In this document: positions 24,784 through 32,441 of the stretch, piece after piece
Layout of the letters: each line of letters begins with the position of its first letter
How positions within the stretch are numbered: the first letter of the stretch is position 1
Assembly: GCA_903896615.1 (NCBI GenBank)
Contig: CAITYM010000049.1
Location: 1-32,441, forward strand
Source of the DNA: an uncultured Burkholderiales bacterium
GTDB lineage: Bacteria > Pseudomonadota > Gammaproteobacteria > Burkholderiales > Burkholderiaceae_C
Direction of reading: 5' to 3'
DNA length: 32,441 nucleotides
The notes under the pieces: generated by a model
What the model saw: the letters and a program-made list of their open reading frames with translations, nothing else
Database searches by the model: none
What the model was told of the DNA's origin: nothing
Position numbers and translations under genes: made by a program

Positions 24784-26450
24784 GTACCGACTCCTTTGCT
24801 TGCCTTAGAGCCCTTACTTAGCTTATTTGCTTTTGTTCCTTTTGTTCCTTTTGTTGCTTTTGTTTCTTTTGCTGCTTTAACACTCTCAGCTACCTTGATA
24901 TGTTTTGGCATCAAAGCAGATTTTTCTTTACTCACTAAAGTCAACTTAGACATGCCACTCTTTTTGTGTAGGGCTGCCTTTTCTTTGATTTTTAAAATTT
25001 CTTTCTTTTTAGGCTTGTCTTTTATCTTCTTTAGCTCAACCAGTAAATCTGATTTTTTCGCACGTAGCATCACACTCCCAGGTACGGTGCCAATAGATCC
25101 CGCTCCCATACAAAGAATGACATCACCTCCAAGTGCGTTTTGAATAATATGATTGCTTAAGTCCTCTACACTTTTTGCAAAACTCACCTCTTGTTGTCCA
25201 GACAAACGCAGTGCCCGCGTGAGAGATCTGCCGTCTGCACCCGCTATCGGTTTCTCACCCGCTGAGTACACCTCTGTCATCCAAACTGCATCGGCTTGCC
25301 TAAGCACTTGTACAAAATCTTCAAAACAATCTCTCGTACGTGTATATCTGTGCGGTTGAAACGCAACCACAATCCTTTTATCAGGATAAGCACCTCTAGC
25401 AGCTGCAAGCGTTACTCCAAGCTCAACAGGGTGATGCCCGTAATCTTCAATTAACGTGTAGATGCCCCCAGTTGCAGCTTTTAATTCGCCGTGTTTTTGA
25501 AACCGTCGGCCAACACCCTTGAACTCAGATAACGCTTTGATCAGCGCTTTATCAGGAATGTTCAACTCCACAGCTACTGCGATAGCTGCCAAAGCATTTA
25601 GAACGTTGTGCTCGCCTGCCAAATTCAACTCAACCCTCAACTCAGGAAGTGTTATGCCGTTAGAGCGTGCAACCTTAAAACTCATCCGACCGTGCTCTGC
25701 CCGCACATCAAATGCTCTAACTTGAGCGTGCTTTGACAATCCGTATGTCGTAATAGGTCTAGACACTTCAGATAGGATGGAGCGCACAGCTGGATCATCA
25801 ACACACAAAATTGCCGCTCCGTAAAATGGCATCCTATGTAAAAATTCAACAAATGCAGCCTTCAATCGGTTGAAATCATGGCCGTATGTGTCCATATGAT
25901 CTTCATCAATATTGGTTACAACCGACATGACTGGCGATAGATTTAAAAATGAAGCATCTGACTCGTCTGCTTCAACAACAATGTACTCTCCCTGACCTAA
26001 CTTAGCGTTGACTCCGGCGCTGTTTAATTTGCCACCGATCACAAATGTGGGGTCTAACCCCGCTTGAGCAAGAACACTCGCAACAAGGCTAGTTGTCGTT
26101 GTCTTGCCGTGGGTTCCTGCGATTGCAATGCCCTGTTTAAGTCGCATAAGTTCTGCCAGCATGACTGCGCGGGGCACAACGGGGATCAACTTTTTGTGAG
26201 CTAATATGACCTCAGGGTTGTCCTCTTTAACAGCTGTGGAGGTGACGACTGCGTCAGCACCAGCGATATGTTTGGCACTATGTCCGACATATGTTTTGAT
26301 GCCCAGTTTATGAAGTCTTTGTAATACCGCACTCGTATTTAGATCTGACCCAGAAACGGTATAACCCAGGTTAAAGAGCACCTCAGCGATGCCGCTCATA
26401 CCCGCGCCTCCAATTCCAACGAAATGTATATGACGAATAGCGTGTTTCAA
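24780..26450 (-). CDS. murC: UDP-N-acetylmuramate--L-alanine ligase with Lys-rich C-terminal tail
   Basis: MurC adds L-Ala to UDP-MurNAc. I place the start at TTG 26450-26448: it gives the family N-terminus [21 protein letters not shown], lies 8 nt after GAGGAG, and overlaps the murG stop as TTGA; the longer frame upstream is murG sequence in another frame. The P-loop [10 protein letters not shown] is at 111-120, then DEDHMDTYG and the DYGHHPVE block. The core ends near residue 466 ([12 protein letters not shown]). A 90-residue tail follows with 27 Lys and about 8 acidic residues, ending in [12 protein letters not shown] repeats. Family members are usually ~465 residues, so the tail is an unusual addition. 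Confidence 0.93.
   Translation of the reverse strand: MKHAIRHIHFVGIGGAGMSGIAEVLFNLGYTVSGSDLNTSAVLQRLHKLGIKTYVGHSAKHIAGADAVVTSTAVKEDNPEVILAHKKLIPVVPRAVMLAELMRLKQGIAIAGTHGKTTTTSLVASVLAQAGLDPTFVIGGKLNSAGVNAKLGQGEYIVVEADESDASFLNLSPVMSVVTNIDEDHMDTYGHDFNRLKAAFVEFLHRMPFYGAAILCVDDPAVRSILSEVSRPITTYGLSKHAQVRAFDVRAEHGRMSFKVARSNGITLPELRVELNLAGEHNVLNALAAIAVAVELNIPDKALIKALSEFKGVGRRFQKHGELKAATGGIYTLIEDYGHHPVELGVTLAAARGAYPDKRIVVAFQPHRYTRTRDCFEDFVQVLRQADAVWMTEVYSAGEKPIAGADGRSLTRALRLSGQQEVSFAKSVEDLSNHIIQNALGGDVILCMGAGSIGTVPGSVMLRAKKSDLLVELKKIKDKPKKKEILKIKEKAALHKKSGMSKLTLVSKEKSALMPKHIKVAESVKAAKETKATKGTKGTKANKLSKGSKASKGVGT
24830..24874 (-). repeat. 9-bp tandem repeat coding the MurC Lys-Thr tail
   Basis: Five units of CTTTTGTTC with variants (starts 24830, 24839, 24848, 24857, 24866) encode K-x-T tripeptides on the minus strand. 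The period keeps the frame, so the tail can grow or shrink by slippage without breaking the enzyme. Confidence 0.85.
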
Positions 26451-27562
26451 ATCACAATCTCCTCGCAAGCTTTGACGACACTCTCCGCTGCCTCTATTTT
26501 TTTCTGAGCAAACGCACACTCTGCCTTCACGAGCAATTCTTCTCGACTCATATTCATCAATAAATTGGACAACCTACTCTCTGTCAAATCCTTTTGCTCT
26601 ATCAACCATCCTGCACCGCTACTCACCATAAATTTAGCGTTTACTGTCTGATGATCATCAATTGCATGCGGAAACGGTACATAAATAGCTGCTACGCCAA
26701 GCGCAGCCAATTCGCTGACAGTGCTTGCCCCGGCGCGACAAATCACAAGATCTGCTTCCATAAATGCTTCAGCCATTTCATCAATAAAAGGCACCAACGT
26801 CACGCCGTCCTCCGCCTTCAGATCTACATTTTGATAAGCAGTTTGTAAGGCGTGCATTTGTTTAGCACCCCCTTGATGAATCACCGAGGGTCGCTTCTCG
26901 TAGGGCAAGAGAGACAATGCTTTTGGAACTACTGTATTTAAGGCTTGTGCACCCAGACTTCCTCCAACCACTAACAAACGAAGTGGGCCACTTCTATTTG
27001 CAAAGCGTTCTTGAGGTGGGGGTTGATTTTTAAATTCTTTACGCAGTGGATTACCAATCCACTGACCCTGTAGTACGCCGGGAAAAGCGCAAAATACTTT
27101 CTTTGCGATCTTTGACAATAATTTATTTGCACTTCCCGCAACTGAGTTTTGTTCATGTAGCAGAACTGGTCTGCCGAGTAACCAGCCCATTAAACAAGGG
27201 GGTACGGTGATATACCCACCTAAACCTACGATTACATCTGGACGAATTTTTCTCATCAAAGCATAACTTTGAATCATCGCTTTTATGAGTCGAATGGGCA
27301 ACTCAATGACAGCCATAAGTCCTTTGCCCCGCACTCCTGAGAATTCAATGGGTTCAAATTGAAAACCTTGCGCAGGCACCAATTGACTCTCCATGCTGGG
27401 AGGAGTTCCTCCCACCCAGTGCACTTGCCAGCCCTGTTCACGCAGTAACCCCGCAACTGCGAGACCCGGGAAAATATGTCCCCCAGTTCCACCGGCTATA
27501 ACCATAGCTGTGCGCTTAGCACCAGTGAGGGTCTGTGCACGCTCGATGCTTATTGCATTCAT
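26447..27562 (-). CDS. murG: Lipid II synthase MurG (GlcNAc transferase)
   Basis: MurG transfers GlcNAc from UDP-GlcNAc to lipid I on the inner face of the membrane. I start at ATG 27562-27560, which overlaps the ftsW stop as ATGA and gives a 371-residue protein; the frame extends further upstream but that part is ftsW in another frame. The family glycine loop [12 protein letters not shown] is at 24-35, the second glycine block is [11 protein letters not shown], and the UDP-binding [16 protein letters not shown] segment is present. Its stop overlaps the murC TTG start. Confidence 0.95.
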   Translation of the reverse strand: MNAISIERAQTLTGAKRTAMVIAGGTGGHIFPGLAVAGLLREQGWQVHWVGGTPPSMESQLVPAQGFQFEPIEFSGVRGKGLMAVIELPIRLIKAMIQSYALMRKIRPDVIVGLGGYITVPPCLMGWLLGRPVLLHEQNSVAGSANKLLSKIAKKVFCAFPGVLQGQWIGNPLRKEFKNQPPPQERFANRSGPLRLLVVGGSLGAQALNTVVPKALSLLPYEKRPSVIHQGGAKQMHALQTAYQNVDLKAEDGVTLVPFIDEMAEAFMEADLVICRAGASTVSELAALGVAAIYVPFPHAIDDHQTVNAKFMVSSGAGWLIEQKDLTESRLSNLLMNMSREELLVKAECAFAQKKIEAAESVVKACEEIVI

Positions 27563-28869
27563 AAGCGCCCCCCGTGCATCATCAAGCGATTCTCGTAATC
27601 CACACGCATCACGATCGCTAAAGCGATGAGATTCATCAAAATCGCTGAACCCCCGTAACTCATGAGCGGGAGTGTGAGACCTTTGGTGGGTAGAGCGCCC
27701 AAGTTCACCCCCATATTGATGAAGGCTTGGAATCCCATCCATATCCCAACCCCTTGTGCAACAAGACCTGAGAAGACTCGGTCCATTGCAATGGCTTGTC
27801 GCCCTATATACATAATGCGTCTGGTGAGCCACATGAACAGAGCAATGATTATGAATACGCCTACAAATCCAAATTCTTCACCAATCACCGCTAGCAAAAA
27901 GTCTGTGTGAGCTTCGGGTAACCAGTGAAGTTTCTCAACACTCCCCCCCAAACCAACTCCAAATATCTCTCCCCGTCCAAGTGCTATTAACGAGTGGGAG
28001 AGTTGATAGCCTTTTCCAAGCGAATACTTTTCACCCCACGGGTCAAGGTAGGCAAAAATTCGCTCACGTCTCCAATCTGAGAAATAAATCATCAAACTAA
28101 ATGCGACAACCAATACCAAAGCAATCAAAAAGAACATTCTTGCGTTGACACCGCCCAAGAATAATATACCCATCGCGATTACAGCGATCACCATAAACGC
28201 GCCCATATCAGGTTCGTACAACAGTAAAAATCCTACTACCGCTACCGCAATGCCCATCGGAGCAACTGATCTGAAGAATTTCTCCTTCACATCCATCTTT
28301 CTCACCATATAGTTGGCCGCGTACAGCAGTACACCTAATTTAGCCAACTCAGAGGGCTGAAAATTCATAACCCCTAATGCAATCCAGCGTCTAGCGCCGT
28401 TTACGCCCTTGCCAATGAAGGGCAATAAAACCATGCCAATCAAAATAAGTGAACCGACAAAGATGTGAGGTGCATATTTCTCCCAGACATCCATCGGTAT
28501 TTGGAAAACCAGTAAAGCAACAATAAATCCAATGACGAGTGAGAATGCATGCCTAACTAGGTAATGGGTCTGAGAGAAATGCGCAGTGTGCGGGTTATCA
28601 GGCATCGCAATGGAGGCGGAGTAAACCATGATAAGTCCACATAGCAAGAGCGTAACAATAGACCATAGTAAGGGTTGATCAAATCCTTTGATACCCACAG
28701 GCGACGCTGCAGTCCTTGCAAACTCACGTCCGTGAACTCTCACGGGTAATGCATCTGGCCCCTCTTTGGGAGAACCACCCAAAATCACCGATAACCACTC
28801 AGCAAGGCGCGATGATGCGTCTGGAGTTTGTCCACTCTTATTTTGAGCGTAATTTGAGCCGCTGCTCAT
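27559..28869 (-). CDS. ftsW: Septal SEDS glycosyltransferase FtsW
   Basis: FtsW is the divisome peptidoglycan polymerase that pairs with FtsI. The 436-residue protein has a ~65-residue polar cytoplasmic N-terminus, then about ten helices, with [32 protein letters not shown], the [17 protein letters not shown] loop and [13 protein letters not shown]. The extended N-terminus and dcw location separate it from RodA (12363-13517). It overlaps murD upstream and murG downstream by 4 nt each (ATGA), so translation is probably coupled. Confidence 0.95.
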   Translation of the reverse strand: MSSGSNYAQNKSGQTPDASSRLAEWLSVILGGSPKEGPDALPVRVHGREFARTAASPVGIKGFDQPLLWSIVTLLLCGLIMVYSASIAMPDNPHTAHFSQTHYLVRHAFSLVIGFIVALLVFQIPMDVWEKYAPHIFVGSLILIGMVLLPFIGKGVNGARRWIALGVMNFQPSELAKLGVLLYAANYMVRKMDVKEKFFRSVAPMGIAVAVVGFLLLYEPDMGAFMVIAVIAMGILFLGGVNARMFFLIALVLVVAFSLMIYFSDWRRERIFAYLDPWGEKYSLGKGYQLSHSLIALGRGEIFGVGLGGSVEKLHWLPEAHTDFLLAVIGEEFGFVGVFIIIALFMWLTRRIMYIGRQAIAMDRVFSGLVAQGVGIWMGFQAFINMGVNLGALPTKGLTLPLMSYGGSAILMNLIALAIVMRVDYENRLMMHGGRL

Positions 28870-30932
28870 ACCACCCCCTCTTCGAGTGCTAACTCTCTTA
28901 CTGTTTTTACAAATACTTCTGCTCTATGCTCGTAATTTTTAAACATATCAAAACTTGCACATGCAGGTGACATTAAAACCGCATCCCCCGACTGGGCATG
29001 ACCGCGCGCCACTTGCACAGCTTCTTCTAGACTGAGGGCGTTGATGATTTTGATCTCTGCTTGGTCTAAAGCTGCTTTAATAATCGGTGCGTCGCGTCCA
29101 ATGAGGATCACTAACTTTGCATGCTTGGACAAGGGCTGTGCAAGAGGGGTAAAGTCCTGCCCCTTACCCTCTCCCCCTAAAATCACAATCAACGGATGCT
29201 CTGAACCCAGTCCTTTAATGGCCGCTAAAGTTGCACCGACATTGGTACCCTTACTGTCATCAAAATATTCGACATCATTGATTCGCATCACGGGCTCAAC
29301 CCGGTGAGGCTCGCCCTTGTACTCACGAAGCGCGTAAAGCATAGGACCATGCCCAAGACTAGTGGCCTTTGCTGTACTGCAAAGCGCCAAGGCGGCTAAA
29401 GCATTCAATGCGTTGTGAGAGCCCCTTATTCGAAGAGCGTCTGCAGGCATTAGACGCTGCATTATCAGCTCATCCACGGACACAGGCGTTTTTCTCCTGC
29501 GACTCTTAACCTCACCCTCGTCATCATTTGGATCTATAGCCTTGACCAACCAGGTCATACCGTTCACCGTTTCCAAACCGTAATGACCTGGCTCACTAGG
29601 TAGATCGCTACCGTAAGTAATTACCTCGCGATCAATCCACTCAAGCTCATTGGACAGTGCCTCGGCTTTTGCTTTCTTTAAAGCTTTCGCATCAAGCTGA
29701 GTCGGTCTCAGCGCCAAGACTTGTGCGTCATCCCTACAAAGTATTTGGTGTGTATGAGGTCCAAATATTTTTGCTTTAGCATTGACATACGAATGCATAT
29801 CAGAGTGCCAATCCAAATGATCCTCTGTGATATTCAAAATAACTGCGGCTGTAGGATCAAAGTCATCGCTATCGTTTAACTGAAAGCTTGACAACTCAAG
29901 TACCCAAGCCTGAGGCAATATGCCTCGGTGCTTCTTATATTTCTTATGTTCAGGATTTAATTCTTGAACAGCAAGAGGGAGTAACGATAACTCGCTCTCA
30001 TCCCCCGCATTTAATTTAACTTCTGCGTGTTGATGCGAACTGATTTGTTCAAATGCACTACTTTGCACTCGAGGATTTTCTTCAATTTGTGATTGATCTT
30101 GCGCAGCAAACTGATCTTCCTCAATTGCATGAGACTCAGTTTCATTTAAGGTTTTAAAATTTAGGCTATCATTTTTTGCATCTACTTCACCCGTTGGCAA
30201 ATCACTAGAATTCTCATTTAGAAATTCAGATGACTCTTGCTTCTGCTGGTGCTCTTGCTCTTGCTCTTGCTCCTGTGCTGTATCCGTGCCTAGCGCGTCA
30301 GCATTATCACTGTGAGTTGGCCCCTGCATTGCAATTGGCTTACCCTCAAAAGCCATTTCCTCCTCATCCTCTTCAGGCGGGATATCTTTAATTTCAGCTA
30401 ATTTTTCTGCCAAGGTATCTAATAGCGTAGGACCAATATTTCCAGCCACTACAGTTCTAAGTCCACCGCGACTAAGCATCTGAGCCGTTAAAGATGTGAC
30501 TGTTGTCTTGCCATTGGTTCCCGTAACAGCAAGTACATTAGGTACGTAGCCCATCTCTGCTTTTAGCTCAGACAAGGCTTTTGCGAATAAACTCAACTCT
30601 GAGCCCACCCACAACCCCATCTCCTTGGCTGCATTCCAAACGGGCGCCACTTCCTCAGGTGTTAACCCAGGGCTTTTAAATACAGCCCGAATATGAGCGT
30701 TCCCTTCCTCTGTTTCTATGGGAGCTTTTATTTGCAAATGCTCAGAGGTAAAGGGACCTCCAATGAACTTAACTTGCGGATAGTCTTTTTTCAGAACGAC
30801 CAAATTTGGTGGATCAATACGGGTGTCTGCTACGCTAACCAGTGAGCCTTGCCCCAAACACCACTTGACCATAGCCAGGCCAGAGGCGCCGAGTCCCAAG
30901 ATTAATACGTGCTGACCTTTAAGATGGTGCAT
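28866..30932 (-). CDS. murD: UDP-MurNAc-L-Ala--D-glutamate ligase with large acidic insertion
   Basis: MurD adds D-Glu to UDP-MurNAc-L-Ala. The protein is 688 residues; the family norm is about 440-520. Domain 1 opens with [17 protein letters not shown], the P-loop TGTNGKTT is at 137-144, and the central ELSSFQL plus [10 protein letters not shown] follow only at about 346-376. Between [10 protein letters not shown] (165-174) and [10 protein letters not shown] (343-352) lies an insertion of ~150 residues (184-338) with about 37 Asp/Glu, about 12 Lys/Arg, many Gln, Ser and Asn, and a QEQEQEQE run. A second insertion (about 480-515, ending in [12 protein letters not shown]) is typical of Burkholderiales. 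Catalytic parts look intact. It overlaps ftsW by 4 nt. Confidence 0.92.
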   Translation of the reverse strand: MHHLKGQHVLILGLGASGLAMVKWCLGQGSLVSVADTRIDPPNLVVLKKDYPQVKFIGGPFTSEHLQIKAPIETEEGNAHIRAVFKSPGLTPEEVAPVWNAAKEMGLWVGSELSLFAKALSELKAEMGYVPNVLAVTGTNGKTTVTSLTAQMLSRGGLRTVVAGNIGPTLLDTLAEKLAEIKDIPPEEDEEEMAFEGKPIAMQGPTHSDNADALGTDTAQEQEQEQEHQQKQESSEFLNENSSDLPTGEVDAKNDSLNFKTLNETESHAIEEDQFAAQDQSQIEENPRVQSSAFEQISSHQHAEVKLNAGDESELSLLPLAVQELNPEHKKYKKHRGILPQAWVLELSSFQLNDSDDFDPTAAVILNITEDHLDWHSDMHSYVNAKAKIFGPHTHQILCRDDAQVLALRPTQLDAKALKKAKAEALSNELEWIDREVITYGSDLPSEPGHYGLETVNGMTWLVKAIDPNDDEGEVKSRRRKTPVSVDELIMQRLMPADALRIRGSHNALNALAALALCSTAKATSLGHGPMLYALREYKGEPHRVEPVMRINDVEYFDDSKGTNVGATLAAIKGLGSEHPLIVILGGEGKGQDFTPLAQPLSKHAKLVILIGRDAPIIKAALDQAEIKIINALSLEEAVQVARGHAQSGDAVLMSPACASFDMFKNYEHRAEVFVKTVRELALEEGVV
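30251..30274 (-). repeat. 6-bp tandem repeat (GCTCTT) in the MurD insertion
   Basis: Four hexamer units, GCTCTT three times then GCTCCT, encode alternating Glu-Gln (EQEQEQEQ) on the minus strand. The frame-neutral period suggests the acidic insertion grew partly by slippage. Confidence 0.85.
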
Positions 30933-30945
30933 ACTGAATTTCGAC

Positions 30946-32124
30946 TTACCTGAGCTTTAATGTTGACAAACCCACCAAGCAAAGCAGCATGGTGATAATC
31001 CAAAAACGCACTACAACCTGTGTTTCTTTCCAACCGCTTTTCTCAAAGTGGTGGTGCAAAGGTTCCATCAAGAGTATTCTTCGTCCTTGTCCAAATTTTT
31101 TCTTTGTATATTTAAAGTAACTTACCTGCACCATGACAGAGAGCGCTTCTACGACAAAAACGCCTCCCATGATGGAGAGCACAATTTCTTGACGAACAAT
31201 GACAGCAATAGTTCCCAGTGCACCGCCCAGTGCAAGTGCGCCAACATCACCCATAAACACTTGAGCGGGATAGGTGTTAAACCACAAAAAAGCCAACCCA
31301 GCACCCGCCATTGCTGCACAAAATATCATCAACTCACCCGAACCAGCAATATGAGGGAGTAGTAAATATTTTGAATAAACTGAGCTGCCAGTGACGTACG
31401 CAAATACGCCTAACGCTGACCCCACCATCACCACAGTCATGATTGCCAAACCGTCAAGTCCATCGGTTAAATTCACCGCATTACTAGAACCCACTATCAC
31501 GAGGTAGGTAAGGATTACAAATCCAAGCACACCCAGTGGATAACTCACCTCTTTAAAGAACGGCAACAACAACCCTGCTTTTGGAGGCAAACTCACATCA
31601 AAACCAGACTGGACCCAAGTTATAAAGAGCTCGAATACCCTGTAATTTGAGTTCTCTGATATGCTGAACACCAGATAAACAGCAGCAAGTAACCCAATCA
31701 CGGATTGCCAAAAATACTTCTCTCTAGAGCGCATACCTTCTGGGTTTTTATCTACAACCTTGCGCCAATCATCCACCCATCCAATTGCACCAAATCCAAG
31801 CGTTACGATGAGAACAATCCAAATAAATCGATTGGTCAAATCAGCCCACAACAGGGTTGAGGTAAATATGGCCAGCAAAATCAGTACACCCCCCATTGTG
31901 GGTGTTCCGTTTTTGCTCATATGCGCTTGCACTCCGTACTCTCTGATAGGTTGACCAATTTTCAGCTCTGTTAAACGCCTTATCACATGCGGACCAGCAA
32001 CTAAGCCGATTAATAAGGCAGTCAACGCACCCATCACTGCTCTGAAAGTAATGTATTGAAACACTCTAAAGAAACCAAAATCAGGAGATAGTGTTTGTAA
32101 CCAGTTTGCAAGATTTAGCAGCAT
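30946..32124 (-). CDS. mraY: Phospho-MurNAc-pentapeptide translocase
   Basis: MraY transfers phospho-MurNAc-pentapeptide to undecaprenyl phosphate to give lipid I. The 392-residue protein has ten predicted helices, the family [14 protein letters not shown] motif at 70-83, the catalytic DD pair (Asp118-Asp119 in GWVDDWRK), the [10 protein letters not shown] motif, and the HHHFEKSGW signature near the end. Length fits Burkholderiales. Its start lies inside the end of murF (10-nt overlap) and it precedes murD by 13 nt. Confidence 0.97.
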   Translation of the reverse strand: MLLNLANWLQTLSPDFGFFRVFQYITFRAVMGALTALLIGLVAGPHVIRRLTELKIGQPIREYGVQAHMSKNGTPTMGGVLILLAIFTSTLLWADLTNRFIWIVLIVTLGFGAIGWVDDWRKVVDKNPEGMRSREKYFWQSVIGLLAAVYLVFSISENSNYRVFELFITWVQSGFDVSLPPKAGLLLPFFKEVSYPLGVLGFVILTYLVIVGSSNAVNLTDGLDGLAIMTVVMVGSALGVFAYVTGSSVYSKYLLLPHIAGSGELMIFCAAMAGAGLAFLWFNTYPAQVFMGDVGALALGGALGTIAVIVRQEIVLSIMGGVFVVEALSVMVQVSYFKYTKKKFGQGRRILLMEPLHHHFEKSGWKETQVVVRFWIITMLLCLVGLSTLKLR

Positions 32125-32441
32125 GTGCTCTCCTTATGTTGAGCAGTTGACTGCGCATCTTTAGTTTTGAGCGCTTGTCCCTGTAAAGCTTCTAAGGCTT
32201 GCACACTTTGCTCCATTTTCATAAACCTAGAACCTTTCACAAGCACACTCTTATACTGGGTTGGCACTTTGACCAACTCGGCTATCAAGGAATCCATGCT
32301 TGAGAAGTGCAGGGCCGGGTGCTTTGAATTTCTAGCCTCGCTGTGATTAAACGCTTCAACGGTATAGCGCGTAAGTTCACCTAGTGCATAAAGAGCGTCA
32401 ACCCCTTTTTGCGCGGCGTACTCTCCGACTTCTTTATGATA
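32115..32441 (-). CDS. murF: UDP-MurNAc-tripeptide--D-Ala-D-Ala ligase, C-terminal part
   Basis: The frame is open from the right edge to the TAA at 32117-32115, giving the last 108 residues of MurF. It reads [22 protein letters not shown] and then [14 protein letters not shown], the hallmark end of MurF. A ~25-residue polar tail follows, ending in Cys-Cys. The ATG at 32297 is internal. The gene overlaps the mraY start by 10 nt, which fits the usual murF-mraY order. Confidence 0.92.
   Translation of the reverse strand, partial: YHKEVGEYAAQKGVDALYALGELTRYTVEAFNHSEARNSKHPALHFSSMDSLIAELVKVPTQYKSVLVKGSRFMKMEQSVQALEALQGQALKTKDAQSTAQHKESTCC

Noticed and set aside
26451-26519. N-terminal extension of murC beyond TTG 26450
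   Set aside because: The extra residues are murG coding sequence in another frame; the family N-terminus begins at the TTG, which has a good Shine-Dalgarno.
27563-27832. Long N-terminal extension of murG
   Set aside because: It lies wholly inside ftsW and has no MurG similarity; ATG 27562 gives the normal length and an ATGA overlap.
32115-32297. Separate 60-residue gene before mraY
   Set aside because: The frame is open to the right edge and encodes the conserved MurF C-terminus; the ATG is internal.

Overview
The window looks like a piece of a betaproteobacterial chromosome, most likely order Burkholderiales, with moderate GC. The evidence is the gene content and order: a late dcw cell-wall/division cluster ending in lpxC, an accB-accC-prmA-DUF3426 block, a tldD/aroG pair, and a YqiA/RNase II-like/TonB/MtgA block. 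Family and genus cannot be settled from the sequence alone. No rRNA, tRNA, CRISPR array, prophage or insertion sequence was seen.

Layout. (1) 1-1283: the 3' end of a histone H1-like Lys/Ala-rich gene with a His-rich tail and its terminator, facing a PfkB-family kinase. (2) 1415-6830, minus strand: unknown protein, TlpA-like thioredoxin, accB, accC, prmA, DUF3426 zinc-ribbon protein. (3) 6949-8373, plus strand: mpl (peptidoglycan recycling ligase). (4) 8410-13517, minus strand: rodA, a beta-hydroxyacid dehydrogenase, tldD, then aroG behind a complete-looking Phe/Tyr attenuator. (5) 13628-18879, plus strand: YqiA-like esterase, RNase II-like protein, TonB-like protein, mtgA, ruvC. (6) 19081-32441, minus strand: murF (partial), mraY, murD, ftsW, murG, murC, ddl, ftsQ, ftsA, ftsZ, lpxC. 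Most junctions in block 6 are 4-nt stop/start overlaps, and the main break is the 350-bp ftsA-ftsZ gap.

How the genes work together. Much of the window serves the envelope: lipid II precursor synthesis (MurF, MraY, MurD, MurG, MurC, Ddl), septal and lateral wall synthesis (FtsW, FtsQ, FtsA, FtsZ, RodA, MtgA), wall recycling (Mpl), lipid A (LpxC) and fatty acid initiation (AccB, AccC). AroG feeds the shikimate pathway.

Main points of interest. The aroG leader encodes a short peptide with the run FFFGYFYF, followed by mutually exclusive hairpins and a terminator: a classical transcription attenuator. MurD carries an acidic, Gln/Glu-rich insertion of about 150 residues, while MurC carries a 90-residue Lys-rich tail. 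Short-period tandem repeats (6-12 bp) recur inside and between genes, including one across a stop codon. A 60-bp, 72% GC islet with coding-like third positions sits in the AT-rich ftsA-ftsZ gap. aroQ, aroE, mrdA and ruvAB are absent from places where relatives often carry them.
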